Below are positions 34,670 to 44,328 of a DNA stretch of 64,000 bases, piece after piece. Numbering within the stretch: the stretch's first letter is position 1; the number at the start of each line of letters is the position of its first letter. The DNA comes from Achromobacter deleyi (GTDB taxonomy: Bacteria > Pseudomonadota > Gammaproteobacteria > Burkholderiales > Burkholderiaceae_B). Position numbers and translations under genes: made by a program. The DNA is taken from positions 97,682-161,681 of the forward strand of contig NZ_CADIJO010000015.1 of assembly GCF_902859705.1 (NCBI RefSeq). Reading direction: 5' to 3'. The notes under the pieces were generated by a model. That model saw only the letters and a list, made by a program, of their open reading frames with translations, did no database searches and was not told the origin of the DNA.

Positions 34670-34818
34670 CGCCAACCATTGCGACGCGACCGGTCCCCGC
34701 TCTACTATGGGCTTGCGGGTACCGGCAAGACCGCGTCGCCGAATCAGCTCCGAGGCAGGCAACCCCCGGATCTCTGACACCGACTTTTTTGCGCCGCGCC
34801 AGCGGCAAGGATTCCAAA

Positions 34819-35193
34819 ATGAGTATTGTTGAACTCACCAAAGACAGCTTCCAGGAAGCCATTACGCCGGACGGCACCCTGATCGTGGACTTCTGGGCGC
34901 CCTGGTGCGGCCCGTGCCGCGGGTTCGCGCCCGTCTTCGAGCAAGCCGCCACCGAGCATCCGGACGTGACGTTCGCCAAAGTGAACACCGACGTCGAACA
35001 GGAACTGGCCGGCGCGCTGGGCATCCGCTCGATCCCGACGCTGATGGTGTTCCGTGAAAAGGTCCTCTTGTTCTCGCAACCGGGCGCCTTGTCGGGCGGA
35101 CAGCTCAATGAGCTGCTGGCCAAGATCAAGGAAGTGGACATGGAAAAGGTCCACCAGGAAATCGCCGCGGCGCAAGACAGCCAGGACGCGTAA
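34819..35193 (+). CDS. Thioredoxin-fold protein with WCGPC active site
   Basis: 124 residues: thioredoxin fold with Trp-Cys30-Gly-Pro-Cys33 and cis-Pro in SIPTLMVF; no signal peptide, so cytoplasmic. The last ~18 residues (EVDMEKVHQEIAAAQDSQDA region) extend beyond classical TrxA. It reduces protein disulfides, presumably fed by thioredoxin reductase encoded elsewhere. The ATG at 34819 matches the family start; ten in-frame codons upstream are not needed. Confidence 0.9.
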   Translation: MSIVELTKDSFQEAITPDGTLIVDFWAPWCGPCRGFAPVFEQAATEHPDVTFAKVNTDVEQELAGALGIRSIPTLMVFREKVLLFSQPGALSGGQLNELLAKIKEVDMEKVHQEIAAAQDSQDA

Positions 35194-35196
35194 AGC

Positions 35197-35220
35197 ACAA
35201 GGGCCCGCCAGGGCCCTTGT
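35197..35220 (+). terminator. Terminator-like hairpin after the thioredoxin gene
   Basis: ACAAGGGCCC (35197-35206), loop GCCA, GGGCCCTTGT (35211-35220), then TGCATT. A 10-bp stem with a poor T-tract, shared with the convergent yigZ gene. Confidence 0.65.
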
Positions 35221-35252
35221 TGCATTCCACCTGGACGCATTCAGCCCGGCAT

Positions 35253-35840
35253 TCAGCGCAATACTTCCCACGCCGCGCGGCCACGCGTGATGTTGGCGGC
35301 CGTGCTTTCCAGTTCGGCCACCGCCACGCGCGGCACCGTGAAGCGCAGCGTCACGCCGTCCTGGGTGAAGTCTTCCTGCTGTATCGACGCCCCGGCCTGC
35401 GCCAGCCGCGACTTCAGCAGCGGCAGTTCGGCAAAGCCGCAATGGCATGAGATGGTGGCCAGGTCCACCACTTCGGTGCGCGGACCGTTGCGCAGGCAAT
35501 TGGCGGCGCAGCCGCCGTAGGCGCGCACCAGGCCGCCTGCCCCCAGCTTGACCCCGCCGAACCAGCGCACCACCAGCACCGCCACGCGGTCCATGTCCTG
35601 CCCTTCGATGGCTTGCAGGATCGGCCGGCCCGCGGTGCCGCCCGGTTCGCCATCGTCATTGAAGCGGTATTCCTGCCCGATGCGGTAGGCCCAGCAGTTG
35701 TGGGTGGCCTCGGGGTCGCTGTGCGCCGCGAAAAAGTGCATGGCCTCGTCCACACTGGCAACGGGTGCGGCGTGGGCGGCAAAGCGGCTTTTCTTGATGT
35801 CTTCCTGGTGGGAACAGGCGGCGGTCAGCGTGTACGTCAT
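35253..35840 (-). CDS. yigZ: YigZ / IMPACT family protein
   Basis: 195 residues: UPF0029 N-terminal domain with HNCWAYRIG, FNDDGEPGGTAGRPIL and VVRWFGGVKLGAGGLVRAYG motifs, then a short C-terminal domain resembling EF-G domain IV-type modules. Members bind ribosomes or nucleic acid and the eukaryotic IMPACT protein affects translation control; the bacterial role is not settled. Confidence 0.93.
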   Translation of the reverse strand: MTYTLTAACSHQEDIKKSRFAAHAAPVASVDEAMHFFAAHSDPEATHNCWAYRIGQEYRFNDDGEPGGTAGRPILQAIEGQDMDRVAVLVVRWFGGVKLGAGGLVRAYGGCAANCLRNGPRTEVVDLATISCHCGFAELPLLKSRLAQAGASIQQEDFTQDGVTLRFTVPRVAVAELESTAANITRGRAAWEVLR

Positions 35841-35894
35841 AGCCCGGCATTGTAAGTGGTGGCGGGGGCCGGACCGGCGCTGGCGGGCACAACG

Positions 35895-36722
35895 TCAGCC
35901 GTGGCAGTCGGCCACTTCCTGATCCAGGTAGACGTCGAACGCCACGTCGCGCGCCCACTTGGCGGGCAGCGCCTTCCAGGCGCCGGCGCGCGACCACTCG
36001 CGCATGCGTTCGCCCAGCCAGGCCTGCGCCGCCGTGTCGGCGGCGGGCAGCAGCCAGACACGCTCGTGGCGCGCACCGTCGGCGGCCAGCGTGGCCGAGA
36101 ATTTCTTCCATTCGGGAAAGCGCATCAGCGGTTCCCACACCGCATCGTCGACCAGGCCGATGTCGCAGCTGCCTTCGCGCACGGCCACCAACGCATCGGA
36201 TGGCACGCGATAGGTGCGCACCACGGCGCCCCAACCTTGCGCCAGGGCCTGCGCCCCCACGGCGGCCTCGGCCATGCAGACGCTGCGCCCGCGCGCATCC
36301 GACGGCTGGCGCATGGCGGTATCGCTGCGGATGACGGCCTTGGGGCGCGCGGCATAGCCCGTGGGCAACGCTGCCACGCCCGCGGGCAAGGGGTTCGCCG
36401 CAGGCTGGCTGCGGTCGGCCAGTACCACGTCGACATCGCCCGCGGCCAGCAGGCGCGCGGCATCGGCCGGCGCCACCTGGCGCAGGCTGAATGGCAGGCC
36501 CAGGTCCTGCGCCAGCTTTTCCGCCATGGCGATGTCCAGTCCGTCCGGCGTGCGGATCTTGGCGCCGGCCACAGGCGCGGGCGCCAGGTACGGCACGCCC
36601 ACGACCAGTTCGCCGCGCTGGCGCGCCGATGCCAGGCCGTCAGCCGCCGCGGTGCCGGCGGCAGCGGTGACGCAAGCCACCAGGCCGGCGGCCAGCAGTG
36701 CCAGGGGAAAGCGGCGCGTCAT
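35895..36722 (-). CDS. Family 3 extracellular solute-binding protein
   Basis: About 275 residues from the ATG at 36722; a GTG at 36734 overlaps the permease stop as GTGA and is the alternative. A signal peptide with possible lipobox LVAC precedes an SBP family 3 domain (RQRGELVVGVPYLAPAPV ... TPDGLDIAMAEKLAQDLGLPF ... AGDVDVVLADRS). Family 3 proteins usually bind amino acids or, in the quinoprotein-associated subgroup, accompany dehydrogenases, but none is here. It is the fourth gene of an importer operon that already has a SsuA/TauA-like binding protein. Confidence 0.8.
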   Translation of the reverse strand: MTRRFPLALLAAGLVACVTAAAGTAAADGLASARQRGELVVGVPYLAPAPVAGAKIRTPDGLDIAMAEKLAQDLGLPFSLRQVAPADAARLLAAGDVDVVLADRSQPAANPLPAGVAALPTGYAARPKAVIRSDTAMRQPSDARGRSVCMAEAAVGAQALAQGWGAVVRTYRVPSDALVAVREGSCDIGLVDDAVWEPLMRFPEWKKFSATLAADGARHERVWLLPAADTAAQAWLGERMREWSRAGAWKALPAKWARDVAFDVYLDQEVADCHG

Positions 36723-36730
36723 CCCTGCCC

Positions 36731-37504
36731 TCACACGTACTGGTAGCGCAGCAGCCGGTGCTTCAGGCGTTCAAGCACGAACTGGTCGATCACCGCCGCC
36801 AGCACGGCGATGACCAGGATGTTGGTCATGACGCCGGTCATGTCGGCGATTTCGCCGGAATACGCCAGCGAACGGCCCAGGCCCTTGCCGAAGCCGATCA
36901 GCATTTCAGCCGAGATCAGCGCGCGCCAGGCGTTGCCGAACGCCAGCTGCGCGCCGGTGATCAGTTCGGGCATCACGGCCGGCAGATAGACCCGCTTGAC
37001 CAGGCCCCACGGCGTGGCGCCCATGACACGGGCCGCCGACACATGCACGCGCTGCACCGATTCCGTGGCGTTCATGACGCTGAGCGCGGCCGGGAAGAAC
37101 GCCGACAGCGCCACCACCACGATGATGGGCGTGTTGCCAAAGCCCATCACGATCAGGAACAGCGGTACCCACGCGATCGACGGAATCGATTGCAGGATGA
37201 CGATGGCGCTGCGCAGCACTTCGCGAAAGAAGAACAGCACCGCGGCCACCAGGCCGAAGCCGATGCCCGCGGCCAGCGCCAGGCCATAGCCCGCGCCCAG
37301 CCGGCCCAGCGTGCCCATCAGGCTTTGGTGGAACGAGGACTTGCCCAGGTCTTCAATCAGCCGCTGCACCACGGCCGGCACGCCCGGCATCAGGAAATCG
37401 GGCAAGGCAAAGGCGGCCAGCTGCCATAGTGCCAGGATGAAGACGACGCCCAGCACGCCCGCCAGATGCTTGCGGGCGCCGGTGACACGAGTGGATGCGC
37501 TCAA
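36731..37504 (-). CDS. ABC transporter permease, SsuC/TauC-like
   Basis: 257 residues with about six membrane helices and the EAA loop VMGATPWGLVKRVYLPAVMPEL. Start codon is TTG overlapping the upstream stop (TTGA at 37501-37504). Permease of the nitrate/sulfonate/taurine importer class. Confidence 0.88.
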   Translation of the reverse strand: MSASTRVTGARKHLAGVLGVVFILALWQLAAFALPDFLMPGVPAVVQRLIEDLGKSSFHQSLMGTLGRLGAGYGLALAAGIGFGLVAAVLFFFREVLRSAIVILQSIPSIAWVPLFLIVMGFGNTPIIVVVALSAFFPAALSVMNATESVQRVHVSAARVMGATPWGLVKRVYLPAVMPELITGAQLAFGNAWRALISAEMLIGFGKGLGRSLAYSGEIADMTGVMTNILVIAVLAAVIDQFVLERLKHRLLRYQYV

Positions 37505-38499
37505 AGCTTGCGAGCCTCTTGCCAGGACAGGTCGACGATGCTGGAGACGTCGTACGGCTTGCCGTCACGCGTCTTGAGCGAACCCTGGGCCTGCAGGATG
37601 TCGGCGATTTCCTGCATGCGGCGCGTGTCCTTGTCGGTCAGCTTGGGCGTGAACACCTGAGTGCTGATGGCTTCGGCAATGACCGTTTCGCGCGGCAGTT
37701 CGCCGCGATGCAGCGTCTTGAGCGTAGGCTCGGCGATGAAGTACGACGCGATCAGCTTGGAGGCCTGCGCGGGTTCCTTCTGCAGCAGCGTAATGGCCTG
37801 GTTCTGCGCGTCCAGCGCCTTCCAGACGTCGTCTCGGCGCTTGGCCAGCGTTTCGCCCGAGGTGATCACCACCATGCACGGGAACGGCCAAGCCTGGCCC
37901 ACTTCGTAGATCTGCTTGACCGGCGCCACCAGCTGCGCAATGCGGTCATAGGGTTCGAACAGGAACGCGGCGTCGACACGCTTGCCGACCAGCGACTGCA
38001 CCGCCACCGCCGGGCTCACGCCCATCACGTTGACGTCGTCGGCGCCCAGGTTGCCCTGCTTGAGCACCACGCCCTTGAGCACCACGTCGGCGGTGCTGCC
38101 TTCGGCTTGCGAAGCCAGCGTCTTGCCCTTCAGGCCGGCGATGTCCTTGATGCCCGAATCGTCGCGCACGATCAGCGAGTGGTAGCCCTGCTGCGCGCCG
38201 CCCACCACCTTCAGGTCCGCGCCCTTGGACGCCCACGCGACCGCATTGGTGAAGCCCAGCACGCCGATATCGAGCTGGCCGCCGACGATGGCCTTGATGA
38301 GGTCGGTGCCCGACTTGAATTCGATCAGCTCGGAATCCAGGCCGGCCTTCTTGTAGAAGCCGCCCTCTTGCGCCACGATCGCCTGCGCATCATCCATCAC
38401 GCGCAGATAGCCGACGCGGAACTTCTCGGCGGCCATGGCGGGGGCCGCGGCCAACAGCGCCGCGGCGAGCGGCAGGGACAGCCATTGCTTGAATTTCAT
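37501..38499 (-). CDS. ABC transporter substrate-binding protein, SsuA/TauA/NrtA-like
   Basis: 332 residues with a signal peptide (about 1-23, cleavage after AMA) and an NMT1/THI5-like fold: KFRVGYLRVMDDAQAIVAQEGGFYKKAGLDSELIEFKSG. Binds sulfonates, taurine, nitrate or a pyrimidine-type ligand in the periplasm; the exact ligand cannot be read. Upstream ATPase gene ends 74 bp before. Confidence 0.87.
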   Translation of the reverse strand: MKFKQWLSLPLAAALLAAAPAMAAEKFRVGYLRVMDDAQAIVAQEGGFYKKAGLDSELIEFKSGTDLIKAIVGGQLDIGVLGFTNAVAWASKGADLKVVGGAQQGYHSLIVRDDSGIKDIAGLKGKTLASQAEGSTADVVLKGVVLKQGNLGADDVNVMGVSPAVAVQSLVGKRVDAAFLFEPYDRIAQLVAPVKQIYEVGQAWPFPCMVVITSGETLAKRRDDVWKALDAQNQAITLLQKEPAQASKLIASYFIAEPTLKTLHRGELPRETVIAEAISTQVFTPKLTDKDTRRMQEIADILQAQGSLKTRDGKPYDVSSIVDLSWQEARKL

Positions 38500-38573
38500 G
38501 GGAAATACTCCAGGGAATCAGGGATGGCCGGCGCCGCCAGGCGCCGTCCGCAAAACCGGAAAATCGAAAGGGA

Positions 38574-39344
38574 TCAGGCCGCCAGCGCCAGGTCGGCGTG
38601 CGCCGCCGAGCCATCGACCGCAATGCCCAGCAACCGCAGGATCTCGCGCTTTTCAGCGGCCAGGTCCGACAGGTCGTGGGTCTTGGTGCGGTGAGCCAGG
38701 TTGAATTCGCGCAGCACCCGGGCCGGACGCGGGCTGAACACCACGATGCGGTCGGCCAGGAACAGCGCTTCGTCGACGTCGTGGGTCACCAGCAGCACGG
38801 TGGGCTTTTCCTGGGCGATCAGCTGGCGCAGCACGTCCTGCAAGGCCAGGCGCGTCAGCGCATCCAGCGCGCCGAAGGGTTCGTCCATCAGCATGGTCTG
38901 CGGCTGCGCGATGAAGGCGCGCGCCAAGGCCGCGCGCTGGCGCATGCCGCCGGACACCTGGTGGGGGTAATAGTGTTCGAAACCCGCCAGGCTGACGCGC
39001 GCCAGCCACTCGCGCGCGGCTTGGCGGGCGCGTTTCTTGGGAGTGTTCTGGAATTCCAGGGCCAGCGCGACGTTGTCTTCCAGCGTCAACCAGGGGTACA
39101 GCGCGTGTTCCTGGAACACCAGCGTGCGGCTGGGATGCGGGCCGGTCACGGGCTTGCCGTCGGCCAGCACCTGCCCTTGCGTGGGCTTTTCCAGGCCGGC
39201 GGCCAGGTGCAGCAAGGTGGACTTGCCGCAACCCGACGGGCCGACCAGCGCGACCAGCTCGCCGGTCTTGAATTCGCTGGAAAAGCCATCCACGACCGGC
39301 AGGTCGCCGAAGTGCTTGTGGACGTGATCGAAGGTCAGGTTCAT
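38574..39344 (-). CDS. ABC transporter ATP-binding protein, SsuB/TauB-like
   Basis: 256 residues: Walker A GPSGCGKST, Q-loop FQEHALYPWLTLEDNVAL, signature VSGGMRQR, Walker B MLMDEPFGALD, H-loop LVTHDVDEAL. The signature and Q-loop text place it in the nitrate/sulfonate/bicarbonate importer group. First gene of the four-gene operon; the upstream region carries a repeated GTTATATGAA. Confidence 0.92.
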   Translation of the reverse strand: MNLTFDHVHKHFGDLPVVDGFSSEFKTGELVALVGPSGCGKSTLLHLAAGLEKPTQGQVLADGKPVTGPHPSRTLVFQEHALYPWLTLEDNVALALEFQNTPKKRARQAAREWLARVSLAGFEHYYPHQVSGGMRQRAALARAFIAQPQTMLMDEPFGALDALTRLALQDVLRQLIAQEKPTVLLVTHDVDEALFLADRIVVFSPRPARVLREFNLAHRTKTHDLSDLAAEKREILRLLGIAVDGSAAHADLALAA

Positions 39345-39390
39345 GGAACGAATCGTGCGCGCGTGGGGAACGGGCCTAATCTAACAATTC

Positions 39391-39447
39391 GTTATATGAA
39401 CTCCAACGATCAATATTGAATGTCTTTAAGACTTTCAGTTATATGAA
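39391..39447 (-). promoter_or_regulatory. AT-rich upstream region with two GTTATATGAA repeats
   Basis: GTTATATGAA occurs at 39391-39400 and 39438-39447 in the same orientation, 47 bp apart, with GTCTTTAAGAC (an imperfect palindrome) between. The patch is strongly AT-rich compared with the flanking genes and is the likely promoter/regulator region of the ABC operon. Confidence 0.45.
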
Positions 39448-39474
39448 TAAGGGCGAGCGGCGCAGGCGGGGCCC

Positions 39475-40692
39475 CTAGGCCGCCGCCTGTGCCCGGCTGG
39501 CGTGGCGTTGCAGGCCGTAGGCAATCACGAAGCCCAGCAGCACCGCCACCGCCGCGGCCAGGAAGATGGCCGGATAGCCGAAGCCGCCCGAGATGTAGCC
39601 CGCCACCGGGCCGGTGGCGCCCAGCGCCAGGTCCAGGAAGGCGGAATACGCGCCCAGCGCCGCGCCGCGGCTGCCGGCGGGCACCCGTGCCACCGCTTCG
39701 ACGCCGATGGCCGGAAACACCAGCGCGAAACCGCAACCGGTCAGGGCCGCGCCCACCAGGGCCGCGGTGGGATTGGGGGCCAGCCACAGCAGCGCCAGCC
39801 CGGCCGCCTCGACCAGGAAAGACACCTGCGCGACCCGGAAGCCGCCGAACCGCGTGATGGTGCCGGCGAACAACAACCGCACGCCGATGAAGGCGCAGCC
39901 GAACGCGCTGAGCGCGTGGGCCGCGCCTTCCCAGGAGAAACTGGCGTAGTACAGCGCCACGAAGGCGGCCAGCGTGCCAAAGCCCACCGACCCCAGGCCC
40001 AGCGCCATGCCGTGCGGAAACACCCGCAGCACCACGCTCTTGAACGCCATGCGGTGGCCGCCGACAATGGCCACCGGCGCCCGCGCCACCGCCAGCCCCA
40101 GGCCGGCCAGACCCAGCAGCAGCACGGCCCCGCCCAGGGCGCCCATGCTCCATTCGGTTTCCAGGTACACGCCCAGCGGCGCCCCCAGCGCCAGGCCGCC
40201 GTAGGTGCAGATGCCGTTCCAGGAAATCACCCGTGCGGTGTGCAGCGGACCGACCCGGGCGATGGCCCAGGTGGCAGACCCCGTGCCCACCCAGCTCTCG
40301 CCAAAGCCCAGCGCCAGGCGGCTGACGATGATGGCGGACAGGCTGAGCCAGGCGCTGCGCTCAAACGCGTAAGCCAGCAACAGGAACACGCCGCTGGCCG
40401 CGCAGGCGGCCATGCCGATGACGACGGTCTGCTTGGGCCCCACCGTATCGGCCATGCGGCCGGCGTGCGAGCGGCTGAGCAGCGTGGCCACGTACTGCAC
40501 GCTGATCGCCAGCCCGGCCAGCACCGAACCGTAGCCCAGTTGCCCATGCACGTAGCCGGGCAGCACGGCCAGCGGCAGGCCGATGGCGAGATAACAGATG
40601 AAGGTGAAGAAGGCGATCGCGACAATGCGCGAGGTCAATGCGAACGTCCCGATCGGCGCGCCGTCGGGCGTAGTGTGGGGTGTGGGAGACAT
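39475..40692 (-). CDS. MFS transporter, YhhS-like
   Basis: 405 residues with twelve predicted membrane helices; ICYLAIGLPLAVLPGYVHGQLGYGSVLAGLAISVQYVATLLSR contains the YhhS/UPF0226-type text and the loop 2-3 motif RSHAGRMADTVGPK. E. coli relatives confer export of small compounds. It precedes the ABC operon on the same strand with 130 bp between, so probably a separate unit. Confidence 0.85.
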   Translation of the reverse strand: MSPTPHTTPDGAPIGTFALTSRIVAIAFFTFICYLAIGLPLAVLPGYVHGQLGYGSVLAGLAISVQYVATLLSRSHAGRMADTVGPKQTVVIGMAACAASGVFLLLAYAFERSAWLSLSAIIVSRLALGFGESWVGTGSATWAIARVGPLHTARVISWNGICTYGGLALGAPLGVYLETEWSMGALGGAVLLLGLAGLGLAVARAPVAIVGGHRMAFKSVVLRVFPHGMALGLGSVGFGTLAAFVALYYASFSWEGAAHALSAFGCAFIGVRLLFAGTITRFGGFRVAQVSFLVEAAGLALLWLAPNPTAALVGAALTGCGFALVFPAIGVEAVARVPAGSRGAALGAYSAFLDLALGATGPVAGYISGGFGYPAIFLAAAVAVLLGFVIAYGLQRHASRAQAAA

Positions 40693-40760
40693 GGCTACCG
40701 GAGTGGAGCCTGGCGCGACAGAGATGCCAGGGTTTACCCGAATGATAGCCCAGCAGGATT

Positions 40761-40791
40761 GCGGCAGGCTGAACGAGGTTCAGCCTGCCGC
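40761..40791. repeat. 14-bp-arm perfect hairpin
   Basis: GCGGCAGGCTGAAC (40761-40774) and GTTCAGCCTGCCGC (40778-40791) around loop GAG, in the 168-bp gap between the MFS start and the ABC-F stop. No T-run; too GC-rich and symmetric to be chance. Confidence 0.7.
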
Positions 40792-40809
40792 CAGGGAAAT
40801 ACAGGGATC

Positions 40810-40853
40810 CGTCTGAAAAGCGGGCCGGATGCCGCCAGCCCGCGCGTCAGACG
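40810..40853 (-). terminator. Nested hairpin terminator of the ABC-F gene
   Basis: Minus-strand stem GCGGGC/GCCCGC (40843-40838 with 40825-40820) followed by TTTT, enclosed in an outer stem CGTCTGA/TCAGACG (40810-40816, 40847-40853). Lies directly after the stop codon. Confidence 0.7.
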
Positions 40854-40860
40854 CCGGCCA

Positions 40861-42465
40861 TCAGGCCTCGATGCCGCGCGAGGACAGGTAGTCTTCGTAG
40901 CCGCCGCGGTAGTCGACGATCTCGCCCGTGGGCAGGATTTCGATCACGCGGGTGGCCAGGCCCGACACGAATTCACGGTCGTGCGACACGAACACCAGGG
41001 TGCCTTCGTACTTTTCCAGTGCGAACTGCAGCGACTCGATCGATTCCATGTCCAGGTGGTTGGTCGGTTCGTCGAGCAGCATGACGTTGTGCCGGCCCAG
41101 CATCAGGCGGCCGAAGGTCATGCGGTTCTTTTCGCCGCCCGACAGCACCTTGGGCGCCTTGGGCAGGTCGTCGGCCGAGAACAGCAGGCGGCCCAGCACC
41201 GAACGGATCGACTGGTCGTCGTCGCCCGGCTGGCGGTGGTCGCCCATCCAGTCCAGCAGGTTGATGTCGGTTTGCAGGAACTGGTCGGACACGTCCTGGG
41301 CCATGTAGCCCAAATCGGCGTTGTCGGACCATTTCACGGAGCCCGAATCCGGCGCCAGCTCGGTGGCCAAGAGACGCAGCAAGGTGGTCTTGCCCACGCC
41401 GTTGGCGCCGATGATGGCGATCTTTTCGCCGGCATCGACCATGGCCGAGAAGTTGCGGATCACGGGCGCGTCGTAGGCCTTGGTCAGGTTTTCGACCGTG
41501 ACGGCCAGGCGGTGCATGACCTTGTTCTGCTCGAAGCGGATGTACGGGTTCTGGCGCGACGACGGCTTGACCACGACCTGCTCGGCCTTGATGCGGTCGA
41601 TCTGCTTCAGGCGCGAGGTGGCCTGGCGCGACTTGGACTTGTTGGCGGCAAAGCGGCGCACGAAGTCCTGCAGTTCGGCCACGCGTTCCTTGGCCTTGGC
41701 GTTGTTGGACACCAGGCGTTCGCGGGCCTGGGTCGAGGCCAGCATGTAGTCGTCGTAGTTGCCCGGGTAGATGCGGATTTCACCGTAATCCACGTCGGCC
41801 ATGTGCGTGCACACCTGGTTCAGGAAGTGACGATCGTGGCTGATGATGATCATCGTGCTCTGGTAGCCGTTGAGCACGTTTTCCAGCCAGCGGATCGTGT
41901 TGATGTCCAGGTTGTTGGTCGGTTCGTCCAGCAGCAGCACGTCGGGGTTCGAGAACAGCGCCTGCGCCAGCAGCACGCGCAGCTTCCAGCCCGGCGCCAC
42001 TTCGCGCATCGGCAGGTTGTGCTGGTCGACGGCGATTTCCAGGCCCAGCAGCAGTTCGCCCGCGCGGGCTTCGGCGGTGTAGCCGTCGTACTCGGCGAAC
42101 TTGGCTTCAAGGTCGGCCGCGCGCATGTAGTCGTCTTCGGTGGCTTCCGGATTCGCGTAGATGGCGTCACGCTCGGACATCGCGGCCCACATCTCGGTGT
42201 GGCCCATCATGACCACGTCCAGCACGCGCAGGTCTTCGAAGGCGAACTGGTCCTGGCGCAGCTTGCCCAGGCGCACGCCGGGTTCCAGCGACACGTTGCC
42301 CGCCGACGACTCCAGGTCGCCGCCGATGATCTTCATGAACGTGGACTTGCCGGACCCGTTGGCCCCGATCAGCCCGTAGCGGTTGCCTTCCCCGAACTTG
42401 ACGCTGACGTTCTCGAAAAGGGGCTTGGGACCGAACTGGATGGTGAGATTGGCGGTGGATATCAC
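40861..42465 (-). CDS. ybiT: ABC-F ribosome-associated ATPase, YbiT-like
   Basis: 534 residues with two nucleotide-binding domains and no membrane part: first Walker [10 protein letters not shown], Walker [13 protein letters not shown], second GANGVGKTT, signature [14 protein letters not shown], Walker [13 protein letters not shown], with the inter-domain linker helices. The family begins with [20 protein letters not shown], so the start is the GTG at 42465; the longer frame upstream is an artefact. YbiT-type proteins bind the ribosomal E site during translation. Confidence 0.92.
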   Translation of the reverse strand: MISTANLTIQFGPKPLFENVSVKFGEGNRYGLIGANGSGKSTFMKIIGGDLESSAGNVSLEPGVRLGKLRQDQFAFEDLRVLDVVMMGHTEMWAAMSERDAIYANPEATEDDYMRAADLEAKFAEYDGYTAEARAGELLLGLEIAVDQHNLPMREVAPGWKLRVLLAQALFSNPDVLLLDEPTNNLDINTIRWLENVLNGYQSTMIIISHDRHFLNQVCTHMADVDYGEIRIYPGNYDDYMLASTQARERLVSNNAKAKERVAELQDFVRRFAANKSKSRQATSRLKQIDRIKAEQVVVKPSSRQNPYIRFEQNKVMHRLAVTVENLTKAYDAPVIRNFSAMVDAGEKIAIIGANGVGKTTLLRLLATELAPDSGSVKWSDNADLGYMAQDVSDQFLQTDINLLDWMGDHRQPGDDDQSIRSVLGRLLFSADDLPKAPKVLSGGEKNRMTFGRLMLGRHNVMLLDEPTNHLDMESIESLQFALEKYEGTLVFVSHDREFVSGLATRVIEILPTGEIVDYRGGYEDYLSSRGIEA

Positions 42466-42723
42466 GGTGGTTTTGGCTGGGGGAGGAAAGTGAGTTGCGA
42501 AGGTCGCGGGCGTCCAGGGACGCATCCGGCGAAACCCGATAGTGTACCAAGCCCAGCCGACCGGGGTAGTACCGCGGCCTTCGCGGCATCGCTCCACCGC
42601 ATCCGTCCCCGTACCATTTGTTGTCTTAACGTAAACATTTGTATTAAATGGGGTACCATTGCAACGAAAAATCGCATGGCCTGCCTGGCGGGCCATGCCG
42701 GCTGATCCCACCTTCCCCGCCAC

Positions 42724-44322
42724 GTGACCGATACCCCCTCGTCCGCCGGAAACGTCAGGTTCTATTTCCGGTCACTCGTCATCGCCGCGCTCGTCGCGAT
42801 CGTCATGCTTTGGGCCACGCCCCGGCTGGCGCCCAGTTCCGACCTGCTGACCTACGCCGTGGCGCGCCTGCAGGCCCGGCTGGTGGGCGGCTACTACAGC
42901 CCCGCGCACCGCAACGACACCACCGTCGTGCTGATCGATGACGATTCGCTGGACCCGCAAAAAGGCGCCTGGCCCGTGCCCTACCGCACGCATGCCCGCT
43001 GGCTTCGCAATATCGGCCTGATCCACCAACCTCGCGCCCTGTTCCTGGATATCACCTTCGACCGCGAGCGCGACGACCCGACGCTGCCCGAGCTGATGTC
43101 GGCCCTATGCGAGCTGCGCGATGCGGGCGTGCCGGTGTTCCTGGCGGCCCTGCCCGGCGCTGACGGCGCGCTGCGGGTGCGGTCAGGGCTGGTCAACCCG
43201 GTCGGGCAAGCGCCTTGTTTCACGCTCGTGGATGTGCGTTATGCGCCCAGCAAGGTCGACCGGCTGGTCTGGAGCTACCCGCTCTGGTCCGACCCCGACA
43301 CGCGCAGCGCCGCCCTGGCCATCGCGCAGGACGCGGCAGGCATCGCCCTGCCCCGGACGCGCGACGCCATGGCCCTGACCTGGGGCGTGAACAACCTGGA
43401 CCAGCGCCGCTTCACGCCCGACTGCCGCCTGGCCCGCGGCGGCATCGGCGAAATGCTGCCTGCCTATCTGCGCAGACTGCTGGGCCAGGCCGATGCGGAC
43501 ATGCCGGTGTGCCCCTACACCCGCACGCTGGCCTTGTCCGAACTGCGGGCCGCGGACGCCGACGAGGCCCGTCTGGACGACCTGCTTCGCGGCCGCTACG
43601 TCATGATCGGCGGCGCGCTGAGCGGCTTCAACGACACGGTGCTGTCGCCCGTGCATGACGTCATTCCCGGCGTGTTCATGCACGCCATGGCGCTGGACAA
43701 CCTGCTGACCTACCAGGACCGCTACAAGCGCGCGGTGGAATGGGATATCTGGCCGAACATCCTGTGGCTGCTGGGCATTCCGGTTGTAATGGCCGCGCAT
43801 TTCCTGCATTGGCTGGCCCAGTGGCTGGCCCGGCGCCTGCGCGAACGCAGCGCCCGCGCCAGACAGTGGCTGGTGGCGCCGACGCAGTGGAACTTCGAAG
43901 CGACGAACCCGGATGGCGCCGCTGCCCTCCTGCCGGCCCCGCTCGCGGCGCTGGCCGCGGCGCCAAGCCTTCCGGCGCGCGCCCGCCTGCTGGCCCGCGC
44001 GGCGGCGGATCGGGCGTCGCGCCGCTGGCTCGCCCGCAAAGCCGGCGGCAAGCTCGTGATCGTGCTGGCCCTGGCGCTGCGCAAGCTCGGCACCATCCTG
44101 CTGTCGTCGCTGGCCGTCATGCTCATCGTGCTGATCGCCCAGGCCTATGTGGATGTCGGCACGCTGCCCATCGTCGACCTGGCGATCCTGGCCCTGGCCG
44201 CGCACTGGCTGGGCTGGACCAACAAGATCACCGAATTTCTTATCGGCAAACCCGGGGACCGGCCCGCTGCGCCCCCGCCCGCCCCCCAGCAGGAACCTTC
44301 CGCCAAACTTCACCAGGAGTAG
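42724..44322 (+). CDS. CHASE2 domain membrane protein without an output domain
   Basis: 532 residues. One helix at about 17-31, then an extracytoplasmic CHASE2 sensor ([24 protein letters not shown] 68-90, [45 protein letters not shown] near 296-329), a helix at about 346-364, a ~85-residue cytoplasmic region and two or three further helices before an Ala/Pro-rich tail. CHASE2 normally feeds a kinase or cyclase, but none is fused here. Start is GTG. The SH3-like gene follows after 6 bp. Confidence 0.85.
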   Translation: MTDTPSSAGNVRFYFRSLVIAALVAIVMLWATPRLAPSSDLLTYAVARLQARLVGGYYSPAHRNDTTVVLIDDDSLDPQKGAWPVPYRTHARWLRNIGLIHQPRALFLDITFDRERDDPTLPELMSALCELRDAGVPVFLAALPGADGALRVRSGLVNPVGQAPCFTLVDVRYAPSKVDRLVWSYPLWSDPDTRSAALAIAQDAAGIALPRTRDAMALTWGVNNLDQRRFTPDCRLARGGIGEMLPAYLRRLLGQADADMPVCPYTRTLALSELRAADADEARLDDLLRGRYVMIGGALSGFNDTVLSPVHDVIPGVFMHAMALDNLLTYQDRYKRAVEWDIWPNILWLLGIPVVMAAHFLHWLAQWLARRLRERSARARQWLVAPTQWNFEATNPDGAAALLPAPLAALAAAPSLPARARLLARAAADRASRRWLARKAGGKLVIVLALALRKLGTILLSSLAVMLIVLIAQAYVDVGTLPIVDLAILALAAHWLGWTNKITEFLIGKPGDRPAAPPPAPQQEPSAKLHQE

Positions 44323-44328
44323 CCCCGC

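Noticed and set aside
35895..36722. XoxJ-type quinoprotein-associated binding protein
   Set aside because: No methanol/lanthanide dehydrogenase or cytochrome c gene is present in the window.
39502..42705. Very long plus-strand frame through MFS, hairpins and ABC-F gene
   Set aside because: Same antisense artefact; crosses a terminator and two intergenic gaps and has no family features.
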